NCBI GenBank assembly: GCA_945873015.1
Contig: CAMCBY010000024.1
Location: forward strand, 1 to 18,508
Length of the DNA: 18,508 nucleotides
Reading direction: 5' to 3'
From: Klebsiella pneumoniae
GTDB taxonomy: Bacteria; Pseudomonadota; Gammaproteobacteria; Ga0077536
Shown here: piece after piece, positions 7,256-14,107 of the stretch
Numbering within the stretch: the stretch's first letter is position 1
Layout: every line of letters begins with the position of its first letter
Program-made: the position numbers and the translations under genes
The notes under the pieces: model-generated
What the model saw: the letters and a program-made list of their open reading frames with translations, nothing else
What the model was told of the DNA's origin: nothing
Database searches by the model: none

Positions 7256-9066
7256 GTATTCAGGCCTGGCTGACCCTGTCAGTGATCATCGCGATCTTCG
7301 GTTCGTTGGCGCTGACTCAACTCGCGACCGATCTGGTGATGCTGGCGGGTCTGACGGTACTGCTGGTGGGTGGGGTATTGACGCCGCGCGAGGCGCTGGC
7401 CGGTTTCGCCAACGAAGGTGTGATGACGGTCGGTATTCTGTACGTAGTGGTGGCCGGTTTACGCGATACCGGCGCGATGTCGGCCCTCGCCGAAGGTTGG
7501 TTCGGTAAACCACGCAGCGTGGCCGCCGCACAGTTGCGCATGATGGTGCCGGTGGCGGCGATTTCAGCATTCATGAATAACACGCCATTGGTGGCCGCCA
7601 TGCTGCCGGCGGTGTCCGATTGGGGACGTCGCCTGCAGATCCCGCTCTCGCAATTATTGCTGCCCTTGAGTTATGCCGCGATCCTCGGTGGCCTGTGCAC
7701 CCTGATCGGTACCAGCACCAATGTCATCGTCGCCGGCCTCATGCGCGACGCGGTGGCAAAAGGCACTGTCAGCAGTGGCCTGTCGTTTTTTACCCTGACA
7801 CCGATAGGCGTGGCCTGCGCGCTGGCCGGGCTTGCCTATATCGTGCTCGCGACGCGCTGGTTGTTGCCGCATCGCGGCTCGCCGTTACGCGATGCCAGCG
7901 ACCCGCGTGCCTATACGGTCGAGATGCTGGTGAGCGGCGACGGGCCGATAGCCGGCCGCAGTATCGAGGAGGCCGGTCTGCGCCATCTGCCCGGCACTTA
8001 TCTGGCCGAGGTGGACCGCGATGGCCAGGTGATGGCGGCGGTCGGCGCGAGTTTCCGTCTGCAGGCCAATGATCGCCTGGTGTTCGTTGGGGTGGTTGAT
8101 TCGGTGCTCGACCTGCAGAAGATGCGTGGTCTGGTGCCGGCTACTGATCAACTATTCAAGCTCGATGGGCCACGTACCCATCGCATGCTGATTGAGGCGG
8201 TGATTTCGCATCAGTCGCCACTGCTCGGCAAGAGCATCCGCGAAGGGCGTTTTCGTACCCAGTACAACGCGGTCGTGATCGGTGTGGCGCGCGGTGGTGA
8301 GCGGCTATATCAAAAGCTCGGCGACGTGGTGCTGGAAACCGGTGACACCCTGCTGCTGGAGGCGCGTCCGGCCTTTCTGCAACAGCAGCGCAATGCGCGG
8401 GATTTCTATCTGGTCAGCGGCGTCGAGGATTCCACGCCATTGTCGCGCGACAAGGCGCCGCTGGCGCTCGGTATTCTGATTGCGATGGTGGTGGCCGCCA
8501 CCGTGTTCGAACAACACCCGTGGTTCGAGGCGCGTGGCTACAGCATGCTGCACGCTGGCCTGGTGGCATCGTTTGCGATGTTGATGACCGGTTGTTGCAA
8601 GGCGGAATCCGCACGCCGCACCATCGACTGGCCGGTCTTGATCGTGATTGCCGCGACCATCGGCATCGGCACCGCGCTGCAAAACACCGGGCTCGCAGCG
8701 ACGGCCGCCGAACTGGTGGCAGGCGTCAGCGCGTCTTCGCCGTGGCTGGCGCTGGCGACGGTCTATCTCGCGACCATGCTTGCGACCGAATTGCTGAGCA
8801 ACAACACCGCGGCGGTGCTGATGTTCCCGATTGCGCTGGCCTCGGCCGCGACCTTGCATGTATCTCACCTGCCGTTCGTAGTCGCGATGACCATCGCCGC
8901 GTCCTGCGGCTTCGCCACGCCGCTCGGCTATCAGACCCACATGATGGTCTTCGGCCCGGGTGGTTATCGTTTTGCGGATTTTCTGCGTTTCGGCATACCG
9001 CTCAACCTGGTGGTGGCGGCCACCACTATTACCCTGACGCCGTGGGTGTTTCCGTTTCTGCCGTAG
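7249..9066 (+). CDS. SLC13/DASS-family anion permease with two RCK_C (TrkA_C) domains
   Basis: This 605-residue inner-membrane transporter resembles E. coli YfbS and other bacterial SLC13-type proteins. The first membrane half (about 1-210) has PREALAGFANEGVMTV, then SAFMNNTPLVAAMLP, an SNT-like ion-binding hairpin, and LIGTSTNVIVAGL. Two cytosolic RCK_C domains follow at about 221-295 and 308-390, each with the G-S-I-E/R pattern and an L-x-x-G/N-D-x-L ending. The second half (about 402-605) repeats the motif in TELLSNNTAAVLMFP. The family moves sulfate or dicarboxylates with Na+; the substrate here is unknown. No in-frame start exists between the stop at 7168 and 7249, so the ATG at 7249 stands. 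The terminal TAG is part of the GTAG head of the first downstream REP. Confidence 0.92.
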   Translation: MLSIQAWLTLSVIIAIFGSLALTQLATDLVMLAGLTVLLVGGVLTPREALAGFANEGVMTVGILYVVVAGLRDTGAMSALAEGWFGKPRSVAAAQLRMMVPVAAISAFMNNTPLVAAMLPAVSDWGRRLQIPLSQLLLPLSYAAILGGLCTLIGTSTNVIVAGLMRDAVAKGTVSSGLSFFTLTPIGVACALAGLAYIVLATRWLLPHRGSPLRDASDPRAYTVEMLVSGDGPIAGRSIEEAGLRHLPGTYLAEVDRDGQVMAAVGASFRLQANDRLVFVGVVDSVLDLQKMRGLVPATDQLFKLDGPRTHRMLIEAVISHQSPLLGKSIREGRFRTQYNAVVIGVARGGERLYQKLGDVVLETGDTLLLEARPAFLQQQRNARDFYLVSGVEDSTPLSRDKAPLALGILIAMVVAATVFEQHPWFEARGYSMLHAGLVASFAMLMTGCCKAESARRTIDWPVLIVIAATIGIGTALQNTGLAATAAELVAGVSASSPWLALATVYLATMLATELLSNNTAAVLMFPIALASAATLHVSHLPFVVAMTIAASCGFATPLGYQTHMMVFGPGGYRFADFLRFGIPLNLVVAATTITLTPWVFPFLP

Positions 9067-9254
9067 GAGCGATACGTTCGCACAGCGACCATTGCCGGCG
9101 CGGATTGCCGCGCCATGAATGTGCGATTGAAATCGCACCTACGGGGCGGCCATTACGCTGACGATCTCTGTTGTAGGTGCGAATTCATTCGCACATTTGC
9201 CATTGCCTGCAGGTGATGGCGCGCCATTTAATGTGCGATTGAAATCGCACCTGC
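9063..9254. repeat. REP quartet: two tandem REP doublets after the SLC13 gene
   Basis: Four repeats alternate in direction. REP1 (9063-9083, plus) is degenerate, with a GTAG head and GAGCGATACGTTCGCAC. REP2 (9120-9142, minus) and REP4 (9232-9254, minus; head changed to GCAG) have stem GTGCGAT/ATCGCAC. REP3 (9173-9195, plus) has stem GTGCGAA/TTCGCAC. REP2, REP3 and REP4 share the TTCA loop. The two doublets (9063-9142 and 9173-9254) also share spacer pieces (CATTGCC and GCGCCAT), so one probably arose by duplication of the other. The block fills nearly all the gap between the transporter gene and motB. Confidence 0.87.
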
Positions 9255-9265
9255 AGAGCGCCTGA

Positions 9266-10468
9266 CTAGTGGCTGGTCTTGACGGCCTTGGCTGGTTTGC
9301 TGGTTTTGCTTGCGGTGGGTTTCGCCGCTTTGGCTTTGGGTGCGGCTGGTTTGGCGACGGCCGCTCTAGGGGCCGCGAGTGCTGCCGCGGCGGCTACCGC
9401 GTCGGCTACCGCGTCGGCTGCGGCAGCGGTTGCTGACGGCGCGATGCCGGTCGGTTTTTCTGCGGCGGGCGCTGGCTCGGCGGCGCTTTCGGCGTCGGGT
9501 GATGCCGCCGCTTGTTCGTCACTCGCATCTTTTGCCTCAACCGGTGCTTCAACCGGCGGTGCTGCGCTATCGCCATCGGCAGCGGGGGCGTCGGCGTCGC
9601 CCTCGGCGCCATCCATACCGACTGCCTTACCGAAATCGCCACGCAATACCACGATGCTGATGCGGCGATTGATGGGCGCCTGCGGTTGGCTCGGGTCCAG
9701 CAGATCCGAGGAGCCGAGACCGACCACGCGTCCGACTTTGTCTTCCGGCAGGCCACCATTCAAGAGTTCGCGTCGCGCAGCGTTGGCGCGGTCGGCGGAC
9801 AATTCCCAGTTGCCGTACTCACCATCGAAGGAATAGGGCGTGGCGTCGGTATGGCCGGAGATTGACACCCGGTTTGGCGCTTCGCTGATGACCTTGACGA
9901 TTTCGTGCAGGATGTCGGCGGTGTAGCTCTGCAGACGCGCGCTGCCCTGCGCGAACATGGCGCGGTTTTCTTTATCCACTATCTGAATGCGCAGACCTTC
10001 GGGCGTGATGTCGAACAGCACCTGGTCGGCGAAGTCCTTCAGGCCTTTGCCTGCATCGACCACCGACTTCAACTCGTCCATCATCTTGATCATGCGTGCG
10101 CGGTCGAGTCGGTCGGCGTCTTCTTCGTCGGCCGGACCGCTCATGGTGGTGTTTTCTTTGTTGTCCGATTGCGAGGTGAAGGGACTCTCACCTCGCCCGG
10201 CCAGGATGCCATCACCGCCGCTCAAGGCCGGATTGCCGGCACCATTACCAGACAGTCCGGTGGTCGCCAGCGGGTCGTTGAAATAGGAGGAAATCGCGGC
10301 GCGTTCTTCGACCGTGGTGGAAGACATCAACCACATCAACATGAAGAACGCCATCATCGCGGTCACGAAGTCGGCGAACGCAACTTTCCACGCACCGCCG
10401 TGGTGACCGTGGCCACCCTTCTTGATCTTCTTGATGATGATCGGGGCGGCGCCCTGATTCGCAGCCAT
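9266..10468 (-). CDS. motB: Flagellar motor stator protein MotB with extended Ala/Lys/Pro-rich tail
   Basis: This 400-residue protein anchors the stator to peptidoglycan and carries the proton-binding Asp. After a Lys/His-rich cytosolic start, the single transmembrane helix WKVAFADFVTAMMAFFMLM places the conserved Asp at D33 (E. coli D32). A plug and linker follow, then an OmpA-like domain (about 155-280) with SGHTD, NWELSADRANAARRELL and the closing NRRISIVVLR. The family usually ends near there. Here about 117 extra residues follow: first acidic and Ala/Pro-rich, then DAVA repeats and a basic AKP-rich end resembling histone H1 tails. GGAG lies 8 bases before the ATG, and motA ends 16 bases upstream, so the two form one operon. 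Confidence 0.95.
   Translation of the reverse strand: MAANQGAAPIIIKKIKKGGHGHHGGAWKVAFADFVTAMMAFFMLMWLMSSTTVEERAAISSYFNDPLATTGLSGNGAGNPALSGGDGILAGRGESPFTSQSDNKENTTMSGPADEEDADRLDRARMIKMMDELKSVVDAGKGLKDFADQVLFDITPEGLRIQIVDKENRAMFAQGSARLQSYTADILHEIVKVISEAPNRVSISGHTDATPYSFDGEYGNWELSADRANAARRELLNGGLPEDKVGRVVGLGSSDLLDPSQPQAPINRRISIVVLRGDFGKAVGMDGAEGDADAPAADGDSAAPPVEAPVEAKDASDEQAAASPDAESAAEPAPAAEKPTGIAPSATAAAADAVADAVAAAAALAAPRAAVAKPAAPKAKAAKPTASKTSKPAKAVKTSH
9392..9415. repeat. 12-bp tandem repeat inside the motB tail
   Basis: The unit GGCTACCGCGTC occurs twice head to tail and encodes part of the ADAVADAVA stretch on the minus strand. Slippage at such units could change the tail length. Confidence 0.6.
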
Positions 10469-10484
10469 GCTCTTCGCTCCGCCC

Positions 10485-11339
10485 TTACTTGCCCTTCACG
10501 CGCGTCTCGAGTTCCATGAAGGACGGCCGGTCGACACCGCCGATGGCCTTGCGTCCAAACTCGACGGCAATCTGCGGTGCATAACCCTGGGCCGAAGCAA
10601 CCAGGGTGTTTTTGATGGCGAGAAACAACGCCGCTTCATCGGCGGCCTGGTGTTCGAGGGCGGTGGCCATCGGGCCGACGAATCCATAGGCGAGCAGAAT
10701 GCCGAGGAAGGTGCCGACCAGCGCCGCTGAGACGTGATGACCGAGTTCGGCCGGCGGGCCACCGATAGCGCCCATGGTGATAACGATACCGAGCACCGCC
10801 GCGACGATGCCGAAACCCGGCAGACCATCGGACACGCGGGTCAGCGCGGCCGCCGACTTGTGCCCTTCCTGGTGATGGGTTTCGAGCTCGACGTCGATGA
10901 GGGCGTCGAGTTCATAGGGACTGGTGATACTGCCCGCGGCCAGCAGGCGCAGGTAGTCCGTAATAAATTCAATCAGGTGGTGGTCGCCGAGCAGGTTGGG
11001 ATACTTGCCGAAGATCTCCGACGACTCTGGTTTGTCGACATCGCCTTCCAGCGCCATCATGCCTTGTTTGCGTGCTTTGACCAGCAGGTCGTAGAGCAGC
11101 GCGAGGGTGTCCATGTAGAACTCTTTTTTGTACTTCGAGCCCTTCAGCAGTTTGGGGATCGAGCCAAAGGTCTGCTTGACCACCTTGCCGGGGTTGGCGA
11201 TCACAAAGGCGCCCAGCGCGGCACCACCGATGACCAGCAATTCATAGGGCTGCCACAGCGCGGCGAGTTCGCCGTGGGACAACACGAAACCACCGGCCAC
11301 ACAGCCGAGGACGAGGACGATGCCGATGATGAGTGACAT
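10485..11339 (-). CDS. motA: Flagellar motor stator protein MotA
   Basis: This 284-residue inner-membrane protein forms the proton channel ring around MotB and pushes on FliG. Four membrane segments fall at about 2-20, 33-50, 172-192 and 203-225. The cytosolic loop between the second and third holds R90 and E98, at exactly the E. coli numbers, in KARKQGMMALEGD. P174 (SDGLPGFG) and P223 (FVGPM) match the E. coli prolines 173 and 222. The exact numbering supports the ATG at 11339, although the frame opens further up at a GTG and no strong ribosome binding site precedes the ATG. The gene is first in a two-gene motA-motB operon and divergent from the CoA transferase gene. A sigma-28-like promoter candidate lies 43-70 bases upstream. 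Confidence 0.97.
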   Translation of the reverse strand: MSLIIGIVLVLGCVAGGFVLSHGELAALWQPYELLVIGGAALGAFVIANPGKVVKQTFGSIPKLLKGSKYKKEFYMDTLALLYDLLVKARKQGMMALEGDVDKPESSEIFGKYPNLLGDHHLIEFITDYLRLLAAGSITSPYELDALIDVELETHHQEGHKSAAALTRVSDGLPGFGIVAAVLGIVITMGAIGGPPAELGHHVSAALVGTFLGILLAYGFVGPMATALEHQAADEAALFLAIKNTLVASAQGYAPQIAVEFGRKAIGGVDRPSFMELETRVKGK

Positions 11340-11381
11340 GAGCGCGATTTCGACCGGTTGCACGGAATAATCCGCAAGGTC

Positions 11382-11409
11382 ATAGCGGCACAGGCAAACC
11401 ACGGCTTGA
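11382..11409 (-). promoter_or_regulatory. Candidate sigma-28 (FliA) promoter for motAB
   Basis: Read on the minus strand, a TCAAG box (11405-11409) is followed, 15 bases later, by GCCGCTAT (11382-11389). The flagellar sigma-28 consensus is TAAA, a 15-base gap, then GCCGATAA. The -10 matches 6 of 8 positions and the -35 is weaker. The distance to the motA ATG is 42 bases. The placement fits the known class-3 control of motAB, but the match is imperfect. Confidence 0.35.
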
Positions 11410-11508
11410 GTGCAGGCGGGGAGAACAATGCGACTCCGCAGGCCGGCGTGGGATCAGTACAATCGAACCTCACATACCAACAATATGGCCATGCCTGGGG
11501 GGGAAATA

Positions 11509-12720
11509 ATGGATAAGACTGCTTTCTACGCGAACGCCCGCAATGATGTGCGCGGGCCCATGCATGGCATCAAGGTGGTCGAGGCGACCACCACCTGGGC
11601 CGGACCCATGGCGGCCTGTCTGCTCGCGGATTTTGGCGCAACGGTGATCAAAGTTGAACTCCCGCAAGGCGAAGTGGCGCGCGTATTGCCGCCTTTTCTG
11701 CCGGATTCCAAACTGACCCTGGCACACGAAACCGTCAATCGAAACAAGCAGAATGTGTCGCTTGATCTGCGTGTGCCCGAGGGGCGCGCGATATTTTTGA
11801 AGCTGTGCGAGAGCGCCGACATTGTGATTGAGAATTTTAAGCCCGGCACACTCGCAAGCTGGGGTGTCGGTTATGCCGACGTGGCGGCGGTCAAGCCCGA
11901 CATCATCTACGTCTCGGTGAGTGGCTTTGGTCAGTTTGGCCCGCTCTCGGAACGCCCGGCCTACGACCCGATAGCCCAGAATTTTTGCGGCTGGACCTCA
12001 TTGAACGGCGACCCGCAAGGTGGGCCGACCAAAGCGCCGACCTTTCTCGGCGACGACCTGGCGGGGATGCACGGCGCGCTGGGCGCGATGGCTGCCCTTG
12101 CGCATCGTCATCGTACCGGCGAAGGCCAGCACGTCGATGTCGCATTGATTGACGGTCTCATGTTCCAGAGCAATGGCAATCTTACCGCCGGCGCCATTGG
12201 CATTCCGCTCAAGCGCTACGGTAATCAGTTTTCATTGGCGGCGCCTGTCAATGTCTACGAATGCGCCGATGGGCGTATCTATGGCGGCGTGCTGCTCGAC
12301 AGTCATTGGCGCAGCCTGTGTGGTCTCATGGGCTGCGATGAACTGGCGCACTTGCGTAACGTCGAGCGCGTCGAGCGGCGGGATGAACTGGATGCCCTGA
12401 TGGCGACCTGGTGTCGTCAGTTCAGCACCGACGAAGTGGTTGCCAAACTGACCGACATCGGGCTCGCGGTGACACGCGTGAATACTTTTGCCGAGGCCTC
12501 TGCTCACCCGCATGTGGCGGCGCGTGACATGTTGCAGACCATGCGTCTGGCCGATGGCCGCGAGATTCCACTGACCGGACCGGCAGCGAAATTCTCCCGC
12601 ACGCCGACTGCAGTACGCGAGCCGGCGCCGAGTCTCGGGCAGCACAACGAAAGCATTTATGGCGCGCTCGGTTATGACGCGGCCGAATTGGCGAGACTGC
12701 GCGAGGCGGGCGTGATCTGA
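11509..12720 (+). CDS. Class III CoA transferase (CaiB/BaiF family)
   Basis: This 403-residue cytosolic enzyme would move CoA between a donor acyl-CoA and a carboxylic acid through an aspartyl-CoA thioester. Family signatures are VVEATTTWAGPMAACLLADFGA, VIKVELP, NRNKQNVSLDL, IVIENFKPG, IIYVSVSGFGQFGP and the conserved HRHRTGEGQHVDVAL. D182 in FLGDDLAGMHG aligns with the catalytic Asp169 of formyl-CoA transferase (GDSNTGMH). The ATG at 11509 follows a G-run ending GGGGGAAATA; the open frame further upstream lacks family similarity. The acceptor acid is unknown. The gene is alone on this strand, divergent from motA and convergent with the FHA gene 12 bases away. The nearby acyl-CoA dehydrogenase suggests fatty or aromatic acid catabolism. 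Confidence 0.92.
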   Translation: MDKTAFYANARNDVRGPMHGIKVVEATTTWAGPMAACLLADFGATVIKVELPQGEVARVLPPFLPDSKLTLAHETVNRNKQNVSLDLRVPEGRAIFLKLCESADIVIENFKPGTLASWGVGYADVAAVKPDIIYVSVSGFGQFGPLSERPAYDPIAQNFCGWTSLNGDPQGGPTKAPTFLGDDLAGMHGALGAMAALAHRHRTGEGQHVDVALIDGLMFQSNGNLTAGAIGIPLKRYGNQFSLAAPVNVYECADGRIYGGVLLDSHWRSLCGLMGCDELAHLRNVERVERRDELDALMATWCRQFSTDEVVAKLTDIGLAVTRVNTFAEASAHPHVAARDMLQTMRLADGREIPLTGPAAKFSRTPTAVREPAPSLGQHNESIYGALGYDAAELARLREAGVI

Positions 12721-12732
12721 GCGCGCTGCACG

Positions 12733-13818
12733 TTAAAACACGAAGTGAATGAGGTCCTCATCGTCTTCGGCCGCTTCGTCGCCGAGGGCGATGGCGCCGC
12801 TGCCGTGCAACAGCAGGGATGACCTATGGACCTTGGCCTGACGCCCATCAATGAAGCGCACGTAGGTGCCGTTGGTGCTGTCATCGACCAGATGATATTC
12901 ACCGTCCTTGAACTCGATGCGGGCATGGAAACGTGACACGCGCTCACGGCGCATACGCAGATCACAATCGCTGACGCGGCCGAGCGTAAACGGGCCGACG
13001 TGGGTGGCGAGATCCCAGCTCAAGCCGCGCCATTCGAGCTTGAGTTGCGGCGGGCGTTTGAACAGGTTCTTGAGTTTGCCGCTGGTCGCGAGGCGATTCT
13101 CGGTGGTTTCTTCGACGCTCTGTTTTTTGTGCTTTTCCCACTCCAGCCGACGCCTTAACTGCTCGCGCACGTCGGTCGAGACTTCATGGCGCAGAAACGA
13201 GTTGGGCGCGCGCGTCACATACTTCAGCAGTTCTTCGCACCAGTGTTCGGTGACGTCGGCAGGGTTGAAGAACTGGCGGCGTTCGACCAGTTCATCGTAA
13301 TTGCGGGTGACCAGTTGCAGCGCGGCGTGTTCAATGTCGATGCTGAACTGCAACGTGACCGGCACCGGCCCCTCGATGGTGACCAGTGCTTTTTGATTCG
13401 GACCGCGTATATCGGTGATGCGCACCACTTTGACTGGCAGGTCCTGACGACGCAGTCGGTCAACCCAGGTGGTGGGCGAGGTGCCGGCGGTGGTCATTTC
13501 CAGCGGCCGCACTTTGACCAGCCGCAGAGCGCAGCGCAGGGTCACACTGTGGGGCGGTGTGCCTTCGGCACTGACTGAATAATCGCGTTGTTGAAAGCCG
13601 CTGACCTCGCCGAAGCCGGGGATCTTGAGGCTGACCGGCGTCTCCTCATCGAGGATACGCAGTTGTTTCACGAGTTCGGCAAGATTGGCGTGAATTCGGA
13701 ACAGGGCAGGCAGCGCCACCGCACGAATCTCGTCAGCGCGTGCATCATCCTCGATGTTGGCGCTGCGTTGCGCTTCTTTTTCCGCTGCGCGTTTCTTGAG
13801 TTCGTCCAGCAATCCCAT
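12733..13818 (-). CDS. FHA-domain protein with unassigned N-terminal region
   Basis: This 361-residue soluble protein ends in a forkhead-associated phosphothreonine-binding domain (about 268-350), shown by FTLGRVSDCD, RVSRFHARIEF and the later DSTNGTYV. The Gly-Arg, Ser-x-x-His (here SRFHAR) and Asn-Gly motifs are present, so the fold should bind pThr peptides. The N-terminus (1-35) is charged and likely helical. Residues 36-260 hold beta-rich stretches (VSLKIPGFGEVSGF, VTLQFSIDIEHAALQLV) and a helical basic part (REQLRRRLEWEKHKKQ) that I do not recognise. AGGGG is 6 bases upstream of the ATG. No kinase, phosphatase or type VI gene is in view. It is transcribed towards the CoA transferase gene. 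Confidence 0.85.
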   Translation of the reverse strand: MGLLDELKKRAAEKEAQRSANIEDDARADEIRAVALPALFRIHANLAELVKQLRILDEETPVSLKIPGFGEVSGFQQRDYSVSAEGTPPHSVTLRCALRLVKVRPLEMTTAGTSPTTWVDRLRRQDLPVKVVRITDIRGPNQKALVTIEGPVPVTLQFSIDIEHAALQLVTRNYDELVERRQFFNPADVTEHWCEELLKYVTRAPNSFLRHEVSTDVREQLRRRLEWEKHKKQSVEETTENRLATSGKLKNLFKRPPQLKLEWRGLSWDLATHVGPFTLGRVSDCDLRMRRERVSRFHARIEFKDGEYHLVDDSTNGTYVRFIDGRQAKVHRSSLLLHGSGAIALGDEAAEDDEDLIHFVF

Positions 13819-14025
13819 GCGCTGCCCCTGTTGCCGCGTCGGTCTTCAACCAATGAAGCGCCATTCCCTGCGACCTCGATGATGGCCGCATCTTAGCATC
13901 GCGGCTGCGCAGAATTCACCGCTGCACAGTGACATCGAAACAAGTTATGACGTATCGAATGAAGATGTGGGCAACGCCACAACGGAGTTGCGGGCACGGG
14001 AGAATCGAGGCGGGGGGGGAGGAGA

Positions 14026-14052
14026 GACCCCATGCCCGGTGGGCATGGGGTC
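14026..14052. terminator. Perfect 12-bp hairpin downstream of the MMPL gene
   Basis: Arms GACCCCATGCCC and GGGCATGGGGTC enclose a GGT loop. It lies 55 bases past the minus-strand MMPL stop. On that strand a pyrimidine-rich run (TCTCCTCCCCCCC) follows rather than a T-run. It is the most stable candidate for the end of the MMPL transcript. The rest of the 289-base gap (13819-14107) shows nothing else apart from a second hairpin at 14073. Confidence 0.55.
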
Positions 14053-14072
14053 AACATTATCTACGGGAGGGC

Positions 14073-14095
14073 CGCCGCGGCTGGCTGCCGCGGCG
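14073..14095. terminator. 9-bp GC hairpin directly after the MMPL stop
   Basis: Arms CGCCGCGGC and GCCGCGGCG enclose the loop TGGCT, 12 bases past the MMPL stop on the minus strand. With the hairpin at 14026 it forms a tandem pair 20 bases apart. Confidence 0.45.
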
Positions 14096-14107
14096 ACTCG
14101 TATCAAC

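Noticed and set aside
9063..9254. Regularly spaced repeats that might be a CRISPR array
   Set aside because: Repeats alternate in direction, are palindromic with a GTAG head, and the spacers resemble each other; this is a REP cluster.
9279..9836. A plus-strand open frame coding an Ala/Ser-rich hydrophobic protein opposite motB
   Set aside because: It is a mirror of the low-complexity motB tail and OmpA-like region; no start signal or homology.
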